Of a stretch of 64,000 nucleotides of DNA, positions 1 to 9,751 are shown one piece after another. The DNA comes from Fidelibacterota bacterium. GTDB lineage: Bacteria; Fidelibacterota; UBA8477; JABMPR01. The translations under genes and the position numbers were made by a program. The notes beneath the pieces were generated by a model. The model saw only the letters and a list, made by a program, of their open reading frames with translations, was not told the DNA's origin and ran no database searches. The stretch covers positions 27,152-91,151 of the forward strand of contig JADHVL010000016.1 of assembly GCA_016784025.1 (NCBI GenBank), in the 5' to 3' direction. Position 1 is the first letter of the stretch. Every line of letters starts with the position of its first letter.

Positions 1-454
1 CACCGCCATAAACAACCAGTGGGTTATACATGTTGTTGTCATTGGAGTTGACCACCGCTTCCGCTGCCGCTTTGGCAAACTGGTTGTTGGGGCCTTCGAC
101 AAAATTTGAAAAGGTAAATTGTTCGTTGAGGTTGGTTTCATAGCCCTGGGTTCTGAGCACGGGTTCTTCTGGTTCATAGAATGGCTCTGGCATGGGTGAG
201 TCCGTGTTGTCATCCATGACAATGGTGTATTCCACACGCATGGGACGACCACTGACCTCAGCCAGGGTAGATTGTATAATTTCACCGTAATGGGATTTCA
301 TCCAGTCATAAAAAAACTGGTTGGGGACCTTGAGGGTTAAGACTTCTTGGTCTTCTGCAAGTTGTGTCATTGGTTGAAACCAGGTCTGGAATGTTTGATT
401 CGCTACCCGTGTTTCCAGTACTGTCTTTACATTACCCCAAAGCTCGTGGCCCAA
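1..454 (-). CDS. dnaA: Chromosomal replication initiator DnaA (N-terminal part, runs off left edge)
   Basis: About 151 N-terminal residues are present; the gene continues beyond position 1. The translation opens with a domain I of the usual kind (WGNVKTVLE...NQTFQTWFQPM), then an acidic and proline-rich linker, then the start of the AAA+ domain (FTFSNFVEGPNNQFA, ending at YNPLVVYGG just before the expected Walker A). DnaA opens the replication origin and loads the helicase. The only usable start in this frame is TTG at 454, because an in-frame stop lies 6 bp upstream and no ATG or GTG occurs near the N-terminus. A GGGGTGA stretch sits a few bases before that TTG. The gene is divergent from rpmH, the classic origin-region arrangement. 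Identity is very likely; the exact start is moderately sure. Confidence 0.93.
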   Translation of the reverse strand, partial: MGHELWGNVKTVLETRVANQTFQTWFQPMTQLAEDQEVLTLKVPNQFFYDWMKSHYGEIIQSTLAEVSGRPMRVEYTIVMDDNTDSPMPEPFYEPEEPVLRTQGYETNLNEQFTFSNFVEGPNNQFAKAAAEAVVNSNDNNMYNPLVVYGG

Positions 455-819
455 AGCTCACCCCAAGATTTATTAACAAGTTATCAACATTTATTTGGCC
501 AGGGTTTAATCTAAAGCCGCTGTTAAAATAAGCGCCGATATTCCAGTGTAAATGAATATTTACCTGAGAGGTGAATAAGCTTGTTGATTCCTGCAGGTTG
601 GCGGTCTTGTCTTCATTTTTAGAAGAGGTTTGTTGAGGTTTATTGATTCCAAAGACCTTTTCAATAGCTCATCTAATGCATTTTTTGAGCTCTTTTAGTC
701 CACATTAGTATTTTCAAAAGAACTTGCCATAAGTGTTTTGAAAAATTGATTTTGCTGGTCTCTTTGTTATATTGGTCGGCTTTTAAAAAACATGTTATTT
801 ATTGGAGTAATGATTTACA
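455..819. other. Divergent dnaA-rpmH intergenic region
   Basis: This is 365 bp of non-coding DNA between the divergent dnaA and rpmH genes. It must carry promoters for both. One DnaA-box-like 9-mer, TTATCAACA, sits at 481-489 (one mismatch to TTATCCACA), close to the dnaA start, where it could serve autoregulation. I see no cluster of good DnaA boxes here, unlike the region after 13633. Runs of T and A are frequent but there is no obvious tandem repeat. Confidence 0.6.
746..773 (+). promoter_or_regulatory. Possible sigma-70-type promoter for rpmH operon
   Basis: TTGATT at 746-751 and TATATT at 768-773 are separated by 16 bp. They lie 47 bp before the rpmH start codon, on its strand. A GGAG ribosome-binding motif follows at 804-807. 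This is a match by eye to the -35/-10 consensus; no transcript start is known. Confidence 0.4.
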
Positions 820-960
820 ATGAAAAGAACTTATCAACCCAGCAGGCGCAAACGTCGCAACAAGCACGGTTTCCGCGCTCGCATGAAAACGAAGAATGGT
901 CGTAAAGTACTGGCCCGCCGCCGCGCCAAGGGAAGAAAACGCCTCACCGTTTCTGGTTAA
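820..960 (+). CDS. rpmH: 50S ribosomal protein L34
   Basis: This is a 46-residue, strongly basic protein with the hallmark L34 sequence: it begins [18 protein letters not shown] and continues with [18 protein letters not shown]34 is a small structural protein of the large ribosomal subunit. Length and sequence match the family over its full extent. It is the first gene of the rpmH-rnpA-yidD-yidC-mnmE-mnmG cluster next to dnaA. A GGAG motif lies 12 bp before the ATG. Its last 65 bp are also read in another frame as the start of rnpA. Confidence 0.98.
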   Translation: MKRTYQPSRRKRRNKHGFRARMKTKNGRKVLARRRAKGRKRLTVSG

Positions 961-1258
961 ACAAATTAGCCGGGCCAGTGTCGAAGACTATCTCAAGCGT
1001 GGTCAACGATACACAATACGGGGAATAACTTTGTACACAAAACCCACAGACATTTTGGAAGTGGGTTTTTTAATTCGTCGCAAGGCGGGGAATGCTGTTG
1101 AAAGAAACAAAACCAGGCGTCTCTTCCGGGGGCTCCTATTGAACGCCCTCCTGAACCTTTCTCCAGGTCGGGGATATCTGTTTCTTTTTCACAGGGCCTT
1201 CCGTTCAACCCCGTCAACCCTGGGCACCATTAATCAACTTCTGGCACGCTATGAATAA
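896..1258 (+). CDS. rnpA: Ribonuclease P protein component
   Basis: This 120-residue basic protein binds the RNase P RNA and helps it remove 5' leaders from pre-tRNAs. The RNR signature is visible as [16 protein letters not shown], preceded by the central strand [10 protein letters not shown]. The N-terminal [11 protein letters not shown] segment matches the usual LKR...F..V..G region. No ATG, GTG or TTG occurs between the rpmH stop and this conserved core, so the best start is ATG 896. That places 65 bp of the gene inside rpmH in a different frame, giving about 22 extra N-terminal residues. A similar overlap is known in Thermus. The 3' end overlaps yidD by 8 bp, which suggests translational coupling. 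Confidence 0.9.
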   Translation: MVVKYWPAAAPREENASPFLVKQISRASVEDYLKRGQRYTIRGITLYTKPTDILEVGFLIRRKAGNAVERNKTRRLFRGLLLNALLNLSPGRGYLFLFHRAFRSTPSTLGTINQLLARYE

Positions 1259-1478
1259 GTGGATAAACATGCCGTTTGTCCTGTTGGTAAGGTTTTATCA
1301 GTTGGCTATCAGTCCCTTGTTTCCGGACAGCTGCCGTTTTTATCCGACTTGTTCACATTATACCGTTGAAGCTTTTGAAAAACTACCCCTGTGGAAAGCA
1401 TTGCCTAAATCCACTTGGAGGATCCTCCGCTGCAACCCTTACACCAAAGGCGGTTTTGATCCAGTTATTAAAGAATAA
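1251..1478 (+). CDS. yidD: Membrane protein insertion efficiency factor YidD
   Basis: This is a 75-residue protein of the YidD family. It carries the diagnostic core YQLAISPLFPDSCRFYPTCSHYT, with its conserved cysteines, and the C-terminal RILRCNPYTKGGFDPV. YidD assists the insertase YidC at the inner membrane. Length matches the family. It overlaps the end of rnpA by 8 bp and is followed after 16 bp by yidC, the standard order. Confidence 0.96.
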   Translation: MNKWINMPFVLLVRFYQLAISPLFPDSCRFYPTCSHYTVEAFEKLPLWKALPKSTWRILRCNPYTKGGFDPVIKE

Positions 1479-1494
1479 GGATTTTTAACTTCCC

Positions 1495-3261
1495 ATGACT
1501 GAACAAAACAGAACGCTCGTAGCTATCGCCCTGATGGGGCTTATCCTCATGATCTTTTTCTCTGATTGGTATCAAGAAAAAGTGGCTCCTGGTAGCACGG
1601 CACCACAAAAACCACATATAGAATCCTCCTTTTCAAGTGAATCGGATACGACTAAACAGACTGCCGTCGCCATCACCCCTGTTGTTGCACCAAGGCAGAG
1701 CCTTTTAGATACTCTGGTGACGGGCAATCTTACCGAGACTCGAGTTATAGTTAACACGCCTCTATATGAAATGCATTTTTCTAATCGTGGCGGTGGTACT
1801 CTCGAAAAGGTCTATTTAAATGATTACTTGGAAAAAGACAGCTCCCGGGTCCAGTTGATTTCGGATATGGCTGAGGGTGTCCTGGCAAATCAGTTTATTG
1901 GTTATGATGTTGAAAACTTTGATACACAAGAGTTGCTGTCTGTTTGCTCCCTGGGTGAAGGCTACGACATTGATTTCAGCGTTTACGAATATCCCGCGTC
2001 ATTTTCCTTTGAAATACCTATGGCTGCCGGAGCTAAGATTATTCGCACCTTTACCTTTTATCCCGATAGCTTTCACTTTGATCTTTCACAGGAGTTGATC
2101 AATTTCGACCAGGTAAATGCCGGTCGCTATTTCGCCACAAGCTGGTCTGGCGGCATAGCTCCTACAGAGAAGAACCGTAAGGATGATCTGTATTATTCCG
2201 AAATGTATGCGCTTCTCGGAGATGACAGCAGTCCTTCAGATTATTCAGCTGATGAAGATCGGGAGTCTGAAGTTCAGACAGCCCTAACCGCATGGGTTGG
2301 CACCCGATCCAAATACTTCACAGCTATCCTTATCCCGGAGAAATCTGTTTCTGAATTTAAAATGGATCGCTATCAGACACCTGGTGGGGATGATAATTCA
2401 GAGAAAATCTTTGATTTTGATGTCCGTGACGCCTTTGATCGTCGCAGCACAATCAGCCAATCAAATTACCGTGTCTATGTAGGACCTTTGGATTTTGACA
2501 TTCTCAAGGGTTACAATTTGAGTTTTGAAGAGATGATGAACTGGGGTTGGTTTGGACTCATTGGCAAGGGTGCCTTGTGGGTCTTTAAATCCCTTTATAG
2601 TATTATTCCAAATTACGGGGTTGTGCTCATCATCTTCTCAATCCTGGTTAAACTCTTGCTGGCCCCCCTTACGAAAAAACAGTTTTCTTCAACTCAAAGC
2701 ATGCAGCAGGCTCAGCCACAGATCACCGCGCTCAAGGAAAAATATAAAGATGATCCAAAGCGCCTGAATGAAGAAACAATGAAACTTTACAAAGAGCTTG
2801 GGGTGAATCCACTTGGTGGTTGTTTGCCGCTCTTGATCCAAATGCCAATTCTTATTGCCATGTTCAACCTGTTTAGAACAACCATAGAGCTGAGGGGTGC
2901 TGCCTTTGGAGGTTTAGAGTTCTGGATTTCTGATCTTTCTTTGCCAGATACTGTCGGTAACATTGCCGGGATAGATATCAACCTGCTACCCATCATTATG
3001 TCTGCAACCATGATGCTGCAACAGAAACTGATGACACCCACAGCCAATGCAAACCCACAGATGAAAAACATGCCTTACATAATGACGGCTGTATTCTTCT
3101 TTATGTTCTACACTTTTCCATCAGGATTGAATCTTTATTACACGCTATTCAATGTTATGTCTATCGTACAACAGAAGTTTTTTACTCCAATGCAGAAGCT
3201 TCCTGCTTCGGTTACGACGCCAGCTCCAGCAGTACGACCCAAAAAGAAGCGTAAGAAATAA
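1495..3261 (+). CDS. yidC: Membrane protein insertase YidC
   Basis: This 588-residue inner-membrane insertase folds and inserts proteins alone or with SecYEG. Domain order: an N-terminal membrane anchor (about residues 8-24), a large periplasmic domain of the Gram-negative type (about 60-350), and the conserved C-terminal five-helix core. The core starts near GWFGLIGKGALWVFKSLY and includes LLAPLTKKQF, the cytosolic hairpin QPQITALKEKYKDDPKRLNEE and GVNPLGGCLPLLIQMPI. The C-terminus is lysine-rich (RPKKKRKK), which fits ribosome contact. The large periplasmic domain supports a diderm host. No jag gene lies between yidC and mnmE. Confidence 0.97.
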   Translation: MTEQNRTLVAIALMGLILMIFFSDWYQEKVAPGSTAPQKPHIESSFSSESDTTKQTAVAITPVVAPRQSLLDTLVTGNLTETRVIVNTPLYEMHFSNRGGGTLEKVYLNDYLEKDSSRVQLISDMAEGVLANQFIGYDVENFDTQELLSVCSLGEGYDIDFSVYEYPASFSFEIPMAAGAKIIRTFTFYPDSFHFDLSQELINFDQVNAGRYFATSWSGGIAPTEKNRKDDLYYSEMYALLGDDSSPSDYSADEDRESEVQTALTAWVGTRSKYFTAILIPEKSVSEFKMDRYQTPGGDDNSEKIFDFDVRDAFDRRSTISQSNYRVYVGPLDFDILKGYNLSFEEMMNWGWFGLIGKGALWVFKSLYSIIPNYGVVLIIFSILVKLLLAPLTKKQFSSTQSMQQAQPQITALKEKYKDDPKRLNEETMKLYKELGVNPLGGCLPLLIQMPILIAMFNLFRTTIELRGAAFGGLEFWISDLSLPDTVGNIAGIDINLLPIIMSATMMLQQKLMTPTANANPQMKNMPYIMTAVFFFMFYTFPSGLNLYYTLFNVMSIVQQKFFTPMQKLPASVTTPAPAVRPKKKRKK

Positions 3262-3276
3262 GTTGAAGGACCCTTT

Positions 3277-4617
3277 GTGCTCCCTTTTGTTGAGGATACC
3301 ATTGTCGCAATCTCCACGCCGCCTGGCATAGGCGGCTTGGCGGTTGTCCGAATTTCTGGACCCCTGGCCCTTGAAACAATCAATCAATACTTTACCAGCA
3401 CTCAAAAGCTAAAACCCCGCTACGCCACCTTTGGGAAATTGAAACATGCCACCCTTGGCGAAGGTGAATTTGATGATTGTGTTGTCACTTATTTCAAGGG
3501 ACCACGCTCCGTTACAGGTGAAGATTTGGTCGAAGTCTCCATTCATGGAGGTGCATACTTGCAACAAAAACTGCTTGAAGTGCTTCTTCGTGCACCTGGC
3601 ATTAGAGCTGCAAGTGCCGGCGAGTTCACTTTTCGCTCCTTTTTAAGCGGGCGGATTGATCTTTCTCGAGCTGAAGCCGTGGCTGATCTTATCCATGCAA
3701 AGGATGAAGCCGCGCATAAAAATGCCCGAAACCAATTATTTGGAAATCTTCGGCTGCTTGTTGATTCCATGTCAGAAAAACTGATACACAGCCTTACCAT
3801 TCTCGAGGCAGAGCTGGATTTTTCTGACCAGGAGATAGAATTTTCTCCACCACAAGCCCTTATTGATCCCCTCTCGGAAATTCATGAGACGACAAAAGCT
3901 CTGCTAGAGACCTATTTCTATGGACGCAGACTAGAAGATGGAATTCGCATTCCCCTGGTCGGAGCCCCCAACAGTGGAAAATCCTCTCTTTTCAATCTCC
4001 TCCTTGGTGAAGAGCGGGCGATTGTTACTGCCCAGGCAGGCACCACACGGGATACCATAGAGAAAACCATTGTTATTGCCGGGCATTCTATTGTTCTGGT
4101 TGACACAGCGGGCCTTCGTGATGCCCAAGGCGAGGCTGAGCTATCAGGGGTCGACCGCAGCCTGGATGAAATTGATAGCGCAGACCTGGTTATCCTGGTT
4201 CACGCTCCCGACACTGAAACCTCTATTCCAGAAGAACTTATCCACACACCTCAAGTTGTTGTTTTTAATAAGATTGATCTTGTTTCTGAGCGTCCCGAAA
4301 ACATGGATGCATACCTATCCTGCACAACGGGCCAGGGCCTTGAATCATTAAAAACAGCGCTTTATGCACAAGTTGTCAACATGGTTAACATGGGTGTGGG
4401 TGGGGTGGTGTTGAATAGCGAGCGTCATAGAGATGTATTTATTCGATTTAAGGATCAGGTTACCGCAAGCATTGAGTCTATACAAAACGAACTTGGCCCA
4501 GAGTATATCGCTTCTGATATGAGGCTGGCCCTGGATATTCTGGGAGAGATCACCGGCAAGACAACGCCTGACGACATCCTTAATCAAATCTTTAGCGGTT
4601 TTTGCGTGGGTAAATAG
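3277..4617 (+). CDS. mnmE: tRNA modification GTPase MnmE (TrmE)
   Basis: This 446-residue protein, with MnmG, installs the (carboxymethyl)aminomethyl group on U34 of certain tRNAs. Visible parts: the N-terminal tetrahydrofolate-binding domain (DTIVAISTPPGIGGLAVVRISG), a helical domain, and an inserted Ras-like G domain with G1 GAPNSGKSS, G2 GTTRDT, G3 DTAG and G4 NKID. The C-terminal FCVGK motif carries the catalytic cysteine. The start is GTG 3277, preceded by AAGGA at good spacing; it gives the expected N-terminus. It lies 15 bp after yidC. The partner gene mnmG follows. Confidence 0.97.
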   Translation: MLPFVEDTIVAISTPPGIGGLAVVRISGPLALETINQYFTSTQKLKPRYATFGKLKHATLGEGEFDDCVVTYFKGPRSVTGEDLVEVSIHGGAYLQQKLLEVLLRAPGIRAASAGEFTFRSFLSGRIDLSRAEAVADLIHAKDEAAHKNARNQLFGNLRLLVDSMSEKLIHSLTILEAELDFSDQEIEFSPPQALIDPLSEIHETTKALLETYFYGRRLEDGIRIPLVGAPNSGKSSLFNLLLGEERAIVTAQAGTTRDTIEKTIVIAGHSIVLVDTAGLRDAQGEAELSGVDRSLDEIDSADLVILVHAPDTETSIPEELIHTPQVVVFNKIDLVSERPENMDAYLSCTTGQGLESLKTALYAQVVNMVNMGVGGVVLNSERHRDVFIRFKDQVTASIESIQNELGPEYIASDMRLALDILGEITGKTTPDDILNQIFSGFCVGK

Positions 4618-4624
4618 CTTTGAC

Positions 4625-4640
4625 TGTTTCACATGAAGCA
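4625..4640. promoter_or_regulatory. Degenerate parS-like palindrome
   Basis: TGTTTCACATGAAGCA differs from the perfect parS at 6567-6582 at two positions (9 and 14). It lies in the mnmE-mnmG gap. ParB would bind such a site if the mismatches are tolerated; that is not shown by sequence alone. The second, perfect site two kilobases away makes chance less likely. Confidence 0.5.
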
Positions 4641-4683
4641 TCTGCCTGCTTGTGCTCCCCACCTGGTTCAGGAAAAAAACTCA

Positions 4684-6588
4684 ATGAGTGAAGACCAGAC
4701 CAAAAGCCCAACACCACAGGCTTTTTACGACGTCATTGTGGTTGGTGGTGGTCATGCTGGTATTGAGGCTGCTCTCGCTGCCAGCCGGCTAGGCAAAGAC
4801 ACCTTACTTATAACCATGGAAACGGCTGCCCTGGGACGCGCCTCCTGTAACCCAGCCATTGGTGGTCTGGCCAAAGGTCACCTTGTTCGCGAGATTGATG
4901 CCCTTGGTGGCGAAATGGCCAAAGCCACAGACCACACAGGTATTCAGTTTAAGATGTTGAACAGATCAAAGGGTCGCGCCGTCTGGTCTCCCCGCGCACA
5001 AATCGACAAGAAAGCCTATAGCGCCTACATGGTTGATGTCTGTAACGGTCAGGCTGGCCTGGATATCTTTGAAGATGAAGCTACTGCCGTTATCGCCAAT
5101 GAATCCGGTTCAGAAATCACTGGCGTACAGACCCGTGGTGGATCCTCTTTTCGTTGTCAGGCCCTCATCTTAACCAATGGTACTTTTCTTAATGGTCTCA
5201 TACATATTGGAAACAAAAGCTTCTCGGCTGGAAGAATTGATGAATCCGCCAGCGTAGGCATCACCGAGTCCTTAGTAGATCTTGGATTTGATACAGGTCG
5301 CCTGAAAACCGGCACGCCGCCACGCATCAAGCGGGACAGTATTGATTTTTCCAAAACCACCATACAGGCTGGCGATAAAAACCCCGAGCCTTTTTCTTTT
5401 TCCACCCAGGACTTTGACCCGCCCAATGAATATTGTTATATCACCAACACCAACGAGAAGACCCATGCTATCATCAATGGCGGCTTAGAATTCTCGCCTC
5501 TCTTCACTGGGGTTATTCAAGGTGTTGGACCACGCTACTGCCCCTCCATTGAGGACAAGGTGGTTCGCTTTGCCGAAAAAACCTCTCATCAACTCTTCCT
5601 GGAGCCGGAATGGACCAATACAGACCAAATTTATGTAAATGGATTCTCGTCCTCATTACCAGAAGAAGTCCAACTAAACAGCCTGCGTACCGTCCCGGGA
5701 CTAGAAAATGTGGAGTTTATTCGTCCCGGCTACGCCATTGAATATGATTTCTTCCCTCCCTCCCAACTCAAGGCCACCATGGAGACCAAGCGGGTTAAGG
5801 GTTTGTTCTTTGCGGGACAAATCAATGGAACCTCTGGATATGAAGAGGCGGCAGCACAAGGGTTGATAGCTGGAATCAATGCCAGTCTCAGTATTGATGG
5901 ATCTGATGCCTTTGTACTTAAACGATCCGAAGCCTATATCGGTGTACTCATCGATGATCTCATAACCAAAGATACAGATGAACCCTATCGCATGTTCACC
6001 TCAAGGGCTGAGCACCGACTTCTATTGCGTTATGACAACGCCCATTTCCGCCTCGCTGAAAAGGGGTATCGACTGGGGCTTACGACCCAAGCCCTTCATG
6101 ATGATGTGGAAAACCAAAAGGCTTTGGCAAAAAAGACTGAAGCATTCTTTAGCTCAACCTATATTAAATCAGACATCATTAATGCCTTGGTTGAGACGCA
6201 GACCACCGTAAAAGAGAGCCAGACCCTGGCGAACATTTTAAAACGCCCAGGGGTTTCAGTAGAAGACATTCAAACCCTACTGCCGGACTGGGTGAACGAC
6301 CTATCTCCCACCCTTCTAACCCTCATAGCAACCAACACAAAATACAGTGGCTATATTGAAAGAGAACACTTGCAAGTTGAGCGGCTCTCAAAGCATCAGC
6401 AAATGAGCATTCCCAATGCTGTTGACTATCTATCCATGCAGGCCATTTCGTTTGAGGCCAGACAAAAACTGGACAAAATTCGCCCGGAAACCATTGGCCA
6501 GGCATCCAGAATTAGCGGCGTCACTCCTGCTGATGTTTCTTTGTTAATTATTCTTATCAAAAAAATTGTTTCACGTGAAACACGCTGA
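4684..6588 (+). CDS. mnmG: tRNA uridine-5-carboxymethylaminomethyl modification enzyme MnmG (GidA)
   Basis: This is the FAD-dependent partner of MnmE in wobble-uridine modification, 634 residues from ATG 4684. The dinucleotide-binding motif [19 protein letters not shown] lies near the N-terminus. The GidA signatures [29 protein letters not shown] and [16 protein letters not shown] follow. The C-terminal part has the conserved [12 protein letters not shown] segment. An ATG at 4633 would add 17 residues, but it has no ribosome-binding site and lies inside the parS-like palindrome; 4684 gives the usual family length and has AGGA upstream. The last 23 bp overlap mfd and contain a perfect parS site, which encodes part of the C-terminal VSRETR. 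Confidence 0.97.
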   Translation: MSEDQTKSPTPQAFYDVIVVGGGHAGIEAALAASRLGKDTLLITMETAALGRASCNPAIGGLAKGHLVREIDALGGEMAKATDHTGIQFKMLNRSKGRAVWSPRAQIDKKAYSAYMVDVCNGQAGLDIFEDEATAVIANESGSEITGVQTRGGSSFRCQALILTNGTFLNGLIHIGNKSFSAGRIDESASVGITESLVDLGFDTGRLKTGTPPRIKRDSIDFSKTTIQAGDKNPEPFSFSTQDFDPPNEYCYITNTNEKTHAIINGGLEFSPLFTGVIQGVGPRYCPSIEDKVVRFAEKTSHQLFLEPEWTNTDQIYVNGFSSSLPEEVQLNSLRTVPGLENVEFIRPGYAIEYDFFPPSQLKATMETKRVKGLFFAGQINGTSGYEEAAAQGLIAGINASLSIDGSDAFVLKRSEAYIGVLIDDLITKDTDEPYRMFTSRAEHRLLLRYDNAHFRLAEKGYRLGLTTQALHDDVENQKALAKKTEAFFSSTYIKSDIINALVETQTTVKESQTLANILKRPGVSVEDIQTLLPDWVNDLSPTLLTLIATNTKYSGYIEREHLQVERLSKHQQMSIPNAVDYLSMQAISFEARQKLDKIRPETIGQASRISGVTPADVSLLIILIKKIVSRETR

Positions 6589-9500
6589 CCTTTCTTCACA
6601 AATAACCAGGACCTATAAGCTTTCTGGTTCCTCGATTTCTGGGGTGGAGCCACCGCTCCTTGCTTTTCTCCTTCACGCAAACCTGAGCCCCCAGCCCACC
6701 GTCCTGGCTCTACCGGACAAGCCCTCCGCCGAGCGAGCGCTAAATGATATTGTGGCTCTAAATCTTGGCCAAGAGGTTCATTTTGTCGGAAGCGATCGTG
6801 TGGATGGGATCGATACAGGACAGTCCGGTCGATCTCTGCGAGCGCTATTGGGGGGAAATCCCGGTATATATATTACTCAGGCTGCCGAGCTATCTGGAAG
6901 CATCTCAGAAGATGCCCTTAAAAGTATTATCTTGCAAAAAGACCAGGAATACTCAGTGTCAGATCTCGAGAGAGAATTGTCTGAGTATGGCTTTACACGC
7001 GACTCTTTTGTTGTAGAGCCGGGTTATTATGCGACTCGCGGTGGCGTTTTTGATGTGTTTCCTGGCGATCAAAATAAACCCCTTCGTCTAGATTTTTTTG
7101 GCAACACCCTGGAGTCTATCCGTGAGTTTGACCCGGCTACTCAGTTGTCAGGAGTTGAGCACGAAGAGGTAATTGTTTATCCTGAGAACCCTTTTGTTGA
7201 TTCAGTGGCAGATCCACTTATAGATTCAGTTCCGGCAGGGGTTCGCTTTTTTCAATATCGTCCCATCATTGAAGACTCAGACTCTCTTTCCATTGCTGAC
7301 GTGCTTAAAAAGGATCGCCCCAAAGATGTATCCTGGATTTTCCAGGCAAAGGCTGAGTCTACAAATGTATATGATATAGAAGTTCAGCCTGACTTTCAGC
7401 GAAATCTTGATGCCTTTCGAGCCCGCCTCAGTCATTTTAACGAAGAAAACTATCGGGTGTTTATTTGCGCTGACAGCAATATTCAGCTCGATCGTCTCCA
7501 GGTCTTGTTTGAAGATCTTCGCTTTGAGGGCGTACGGCTTTCTCTGTCGTCTGGGTTTATCGACCACAAGAACAAGCTGGCGGTCCTCACTGACCATCAA
7601 ATTTTTGGCAGAACGCGAAAACGAAGCGTTATTCCCAGGTCCTTTCCGGTAAAGCCCGCCACACGCATAGAGGCTTTTGAAGAGGGCGACTATGTCGTTC
7701 ACCTCGATTATGGAGTCGGTAAATACCTGGGTATCGAGTTGATGCCGTTTCAAAAGACGGTCCGCGAGGTTCTGGCTCTTGAATATGAAGCCGGTGACCG
7801 TATTTATGTCCCCGTGGAAAAGATGCACCGCGTCCATCGCTATGAATCTCAGTTAGAGACGCCACCCAAGCTCACCCGCTTGCGTACCACCGAGTGGGAC
7901 CAGGTAAGAATTAAAACCCGTAGGGCTGTTGATAATTATGCCAAAGAGCTCATCGAGCTTTACGCCAACCGCTTTATCGTAGAGGGTTTTCGTTACAATC
8001 CAGATAGCGACTTTCAAAAACGTATGGAAGCTTCGTTCATGTACGATGAGACCAGCGACCAACTAAAGGCCGTGGAGGATATCAAGAAGGACATGGAATC
8101 TGCTTTTCCAATGGATCGCCTCCTGTGTGGTGATGTGGGCTTTGGAAAAACTGAAGTAGCCATGCGGGCTGTATTTAAAGCCATAAGCGACTCAAAACAG
8201 GTCGGTGTGCTGGTGCCAACAACGATTCTGGCACAACAGCATTACGAAACCTTTCTGGAGCGTTTTGCAGATTATCCAGTAACCGTGGGTGTGCTTTCCC
8301 GTTTTAGAACCCCAAAACAGATCAAGAAAACATTGAATGATCTTGAAAAGGGTTTGCTTGATGTAGTTATTGGCACCCACAGAATATTATCCAAAGATGT
8401 TGTTTTTAAACAACTTGGATTGCTTATTGTTGATGAAGAGCATCGTTTTGGCGTTAAACATAAAGAGCGGGTTAAAGAAATAAAAATGTCTGTGGATTCT
8501 TTGGCTATGACAGCCACTCCCATTCCTCGTACTCTGCAAATGTCTCTTATGGGCGCTCGGGATCTCTCCATGCTAAAAACACCACCCAAAGAGCGCCAGC
8601 CCGTTGATACTGCAATTATGGATTTTGATGAAGGCCGTGTCCGCGAAGCTATTCTTAGGGAAGTTGATCGAGGGGGCCAGGTCTTTTTTGTCCACAACAG
8701 GGTTGAGTCTATCGGAATTATGTTAAGCAGATTGCAAAAACTACTTCCTGAGGTAAAGTTTGGCCTGGGTCATGGTCAAATGAACCCCCGGGAACTGGAG
8801 CGGGTCATGCTGGGCTTTTTCCACAAGGAATTTGATGTCCTGCTTTCTACCACAATTGTTGAATCTGGCTTGGACATACCAAACGCCAACACCATTATTG
8901 TTAATCGAGCCGATGCCATGGGCTTGTCACAGCTTTATCAGCTTAGAGGACGCGTGGGTCGGTCTCACAGAAAGGCCTGGGCTTTCTTTATAGCGCCTGG
9001 TTTCAGGAAGCTCAGCGTGAATGCCATCAGGCGCCTCAACGCCCTGGAAAGACATGCCCATTATGGGGGTGGCTATGAGATTGCCATGCGTGATTTAGAA
9101 ATTCGGGGTTCGGGAAATGTCTTTGGAACCGAGCAAAGTGGCCACATCAGCAACATCGGCTATCATCTGTATACTCGAATTTTAAAAGACACCCTGGAAG
9201 CCCTGAAAGAAACAGGTGGTGACCAGGTAGTCACCTTCCCTCCCACCGAGATGAACGTCGATGTGGAGATGCAGATTCCACAGAGCTATGTAGAAAATAC
9301 GGCTGAACGTATCGCCAGTTACCGCAGAATTGCCGAAGCTGATACCGTAAAAGACATTCATGGGATTCGTGAAGAATTAAGAGATCGGTTTGGTCTTCTC
9401 CCGCCAGAAACCATGAACCTCATCGAGGCGGCTTTGATAAAGAACCTGGGACAGTCTCTGGGTCTTCGAAGCGTGGTTGTAAAAGGGTCGCGCGCCCAAA

Positions 9501-9721
9501 ATGATTTTTTACCAGAACACGTGGAACATGAAGGTGGCGAGATCATTAAAGCTCTGTCCAAGACGCTGGGAGAAACCGGCAAAGAGGTGGAGATAATGAA
9601 CAACAAATCACTGACATTTATACTAACCCACACAGGTGAAGACTCCCTTTTGGCTTCGCTTAGAATATTCTTGGAAAGCCTTCAACGCTCGTCTAAATTT
9701 TCCGACCATAATGATAAATGA
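6566..9721 (+). CDS. mfd: Transcription-repair coupling factor Mfd
   Basis: This 1,051-residue ATP-dependent translocase removes stalled RNA polymerase and recruits UvrA. Domain order: a UvrB-like N-terminal region (about 1-320), the RNA polymerase interaction domain ([31 protein letters not shown]), the RecG-like helicase with Walker [12 protein letters not shown] and Walker B DEEH, helicase motifs [16 protein letters not shown] and QLRGRVGRS, and a C-terminal TRCF domain. It is somewhat shorter than the usual 1,100-1,150 residues, with the difference mainly N-terminal. The start is TTG 6566 or GTG 6575; both lie in the parS palindrome, whose forward reading gives FHVKH. It overlaps mnmG by 23 bp, so rsmG and parAB do not follow mnmG here as they do in many genomes. 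Confidence 0.95.
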   Translation: MFHVKHADLSSQITRTYKLSGSSISGVEPPLLAFLLHANLSPQPTVLALPDKPSAERALNDIVALNLGQEVHFVGSDRVDGIDTGQSGRSLRALLGGNPGIYITQAAELSGSISEDALKSIILQKDQEYSVSDLERELSEYGFTRDSFVVEPGYYATRGGVFDVFPGDQNKPLRLDFFGNTLESIREFDPATQLSGVEHEEVIVYPENPFVDSVADPLIDSVPAGVRFFQYRPIIEDSDSLSIADVLKKDRPKDVSWIFQAKAESTNVYDIEVQPDFQRNLDAFRARLSHFNEENYRVFICADSNIQLDRLQVLFEDLRFEGVRLSLSSGFIDHKNKLAVLTDHQIFGRTRKRSVIPRSFPVKPATRIEAFEEGDYVVHLDYGVGKYLGIELMPFQKTVREVLALEYEAGDRIYVPVEKMHRVHRYESQLETPPKLTRLRTTEWDQVRIKTRRAVDNYAKELIELYANRFIVEGFRYNPDSDFQKRMEASFMYDETSDQLKAVEDIKKDMESAFPMDRLLCGDVGFGKTEVAMRAVFKAISDSKQVGVLVPTTILAQQHYETFLERFADYPVTVGVLSRFRTPKQIKKTLNDLEKGLLDVVIGTHRILSKDVVFKQLGLLIVDEEHRFGVKHKERVKEIKMSVDSLAMTATPIPRTLQMSLMGARDLSMLKTPPKERQPVDTAIMDFDEGRVREAILREVDRGGQVFFVHNRVESIGIMLSRLQKLLPEVKFGLGHGQMNPRELERVMLGFFHKEFDVLLSTTIVESGLDIPNANTIIVNRADAMGLSQLYQLRGRVGRSHRKAWAFFIAPGFRKLSVNAIRRLNALERHAHYGGGYEIAMRDLEIRGSGNVFGTEQSGHISNIGYHLYTRILKDTLEALKETGGDQVVTFPPTEMNVDVEMQIPQSYVENTAERIASYRRIAEADTVKDIHGIREELRDRFGLLPPETMNLIEAALIKNLGQSLGLRSVVVKGSRAQNDFLPEHVEHEGGEIIKALSKTLGETGKEVEIMNNKSLTFILTHTGEDSLLASLRIFLESLQRSSKFSDHNDK
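6567..6582. promoter_or_regulatory. parS chromosome partition site
   Basis: TGTTTCACGTGAAACA is a perfect 16-bp palindrome, identical to the classical bacterial ParB-binding parS. It overlaps both the 3' end of mnmG and the start of mfd. parS sites mark the origin-proximal domain and nucleate ParB-SMC complexes. No parA or parB gene lies in this window. Confidence 0.93.
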
Positions 9722-9751
9722 TAACTCTAATATAATTAAAAGGTTAATGAA

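Noticed and set aside
820..840. TTATCAACC inside rpmH as a DnaA box
   Set aside because: It has two mismatches to the consensus and encodes the invariant TYQP of L34, so coding constraint explains it.
4633..4683. Upstream ATG giving a 651-residue MnmG
   Set aside because: No ribosome-binding site, lies in the parS-like palindrome, and adds residues not typical of the family.
7277..7837. 186-codon frame antisense to mfd
   Set aside because: Shadow of the Mfd coding sequence; no independent support.
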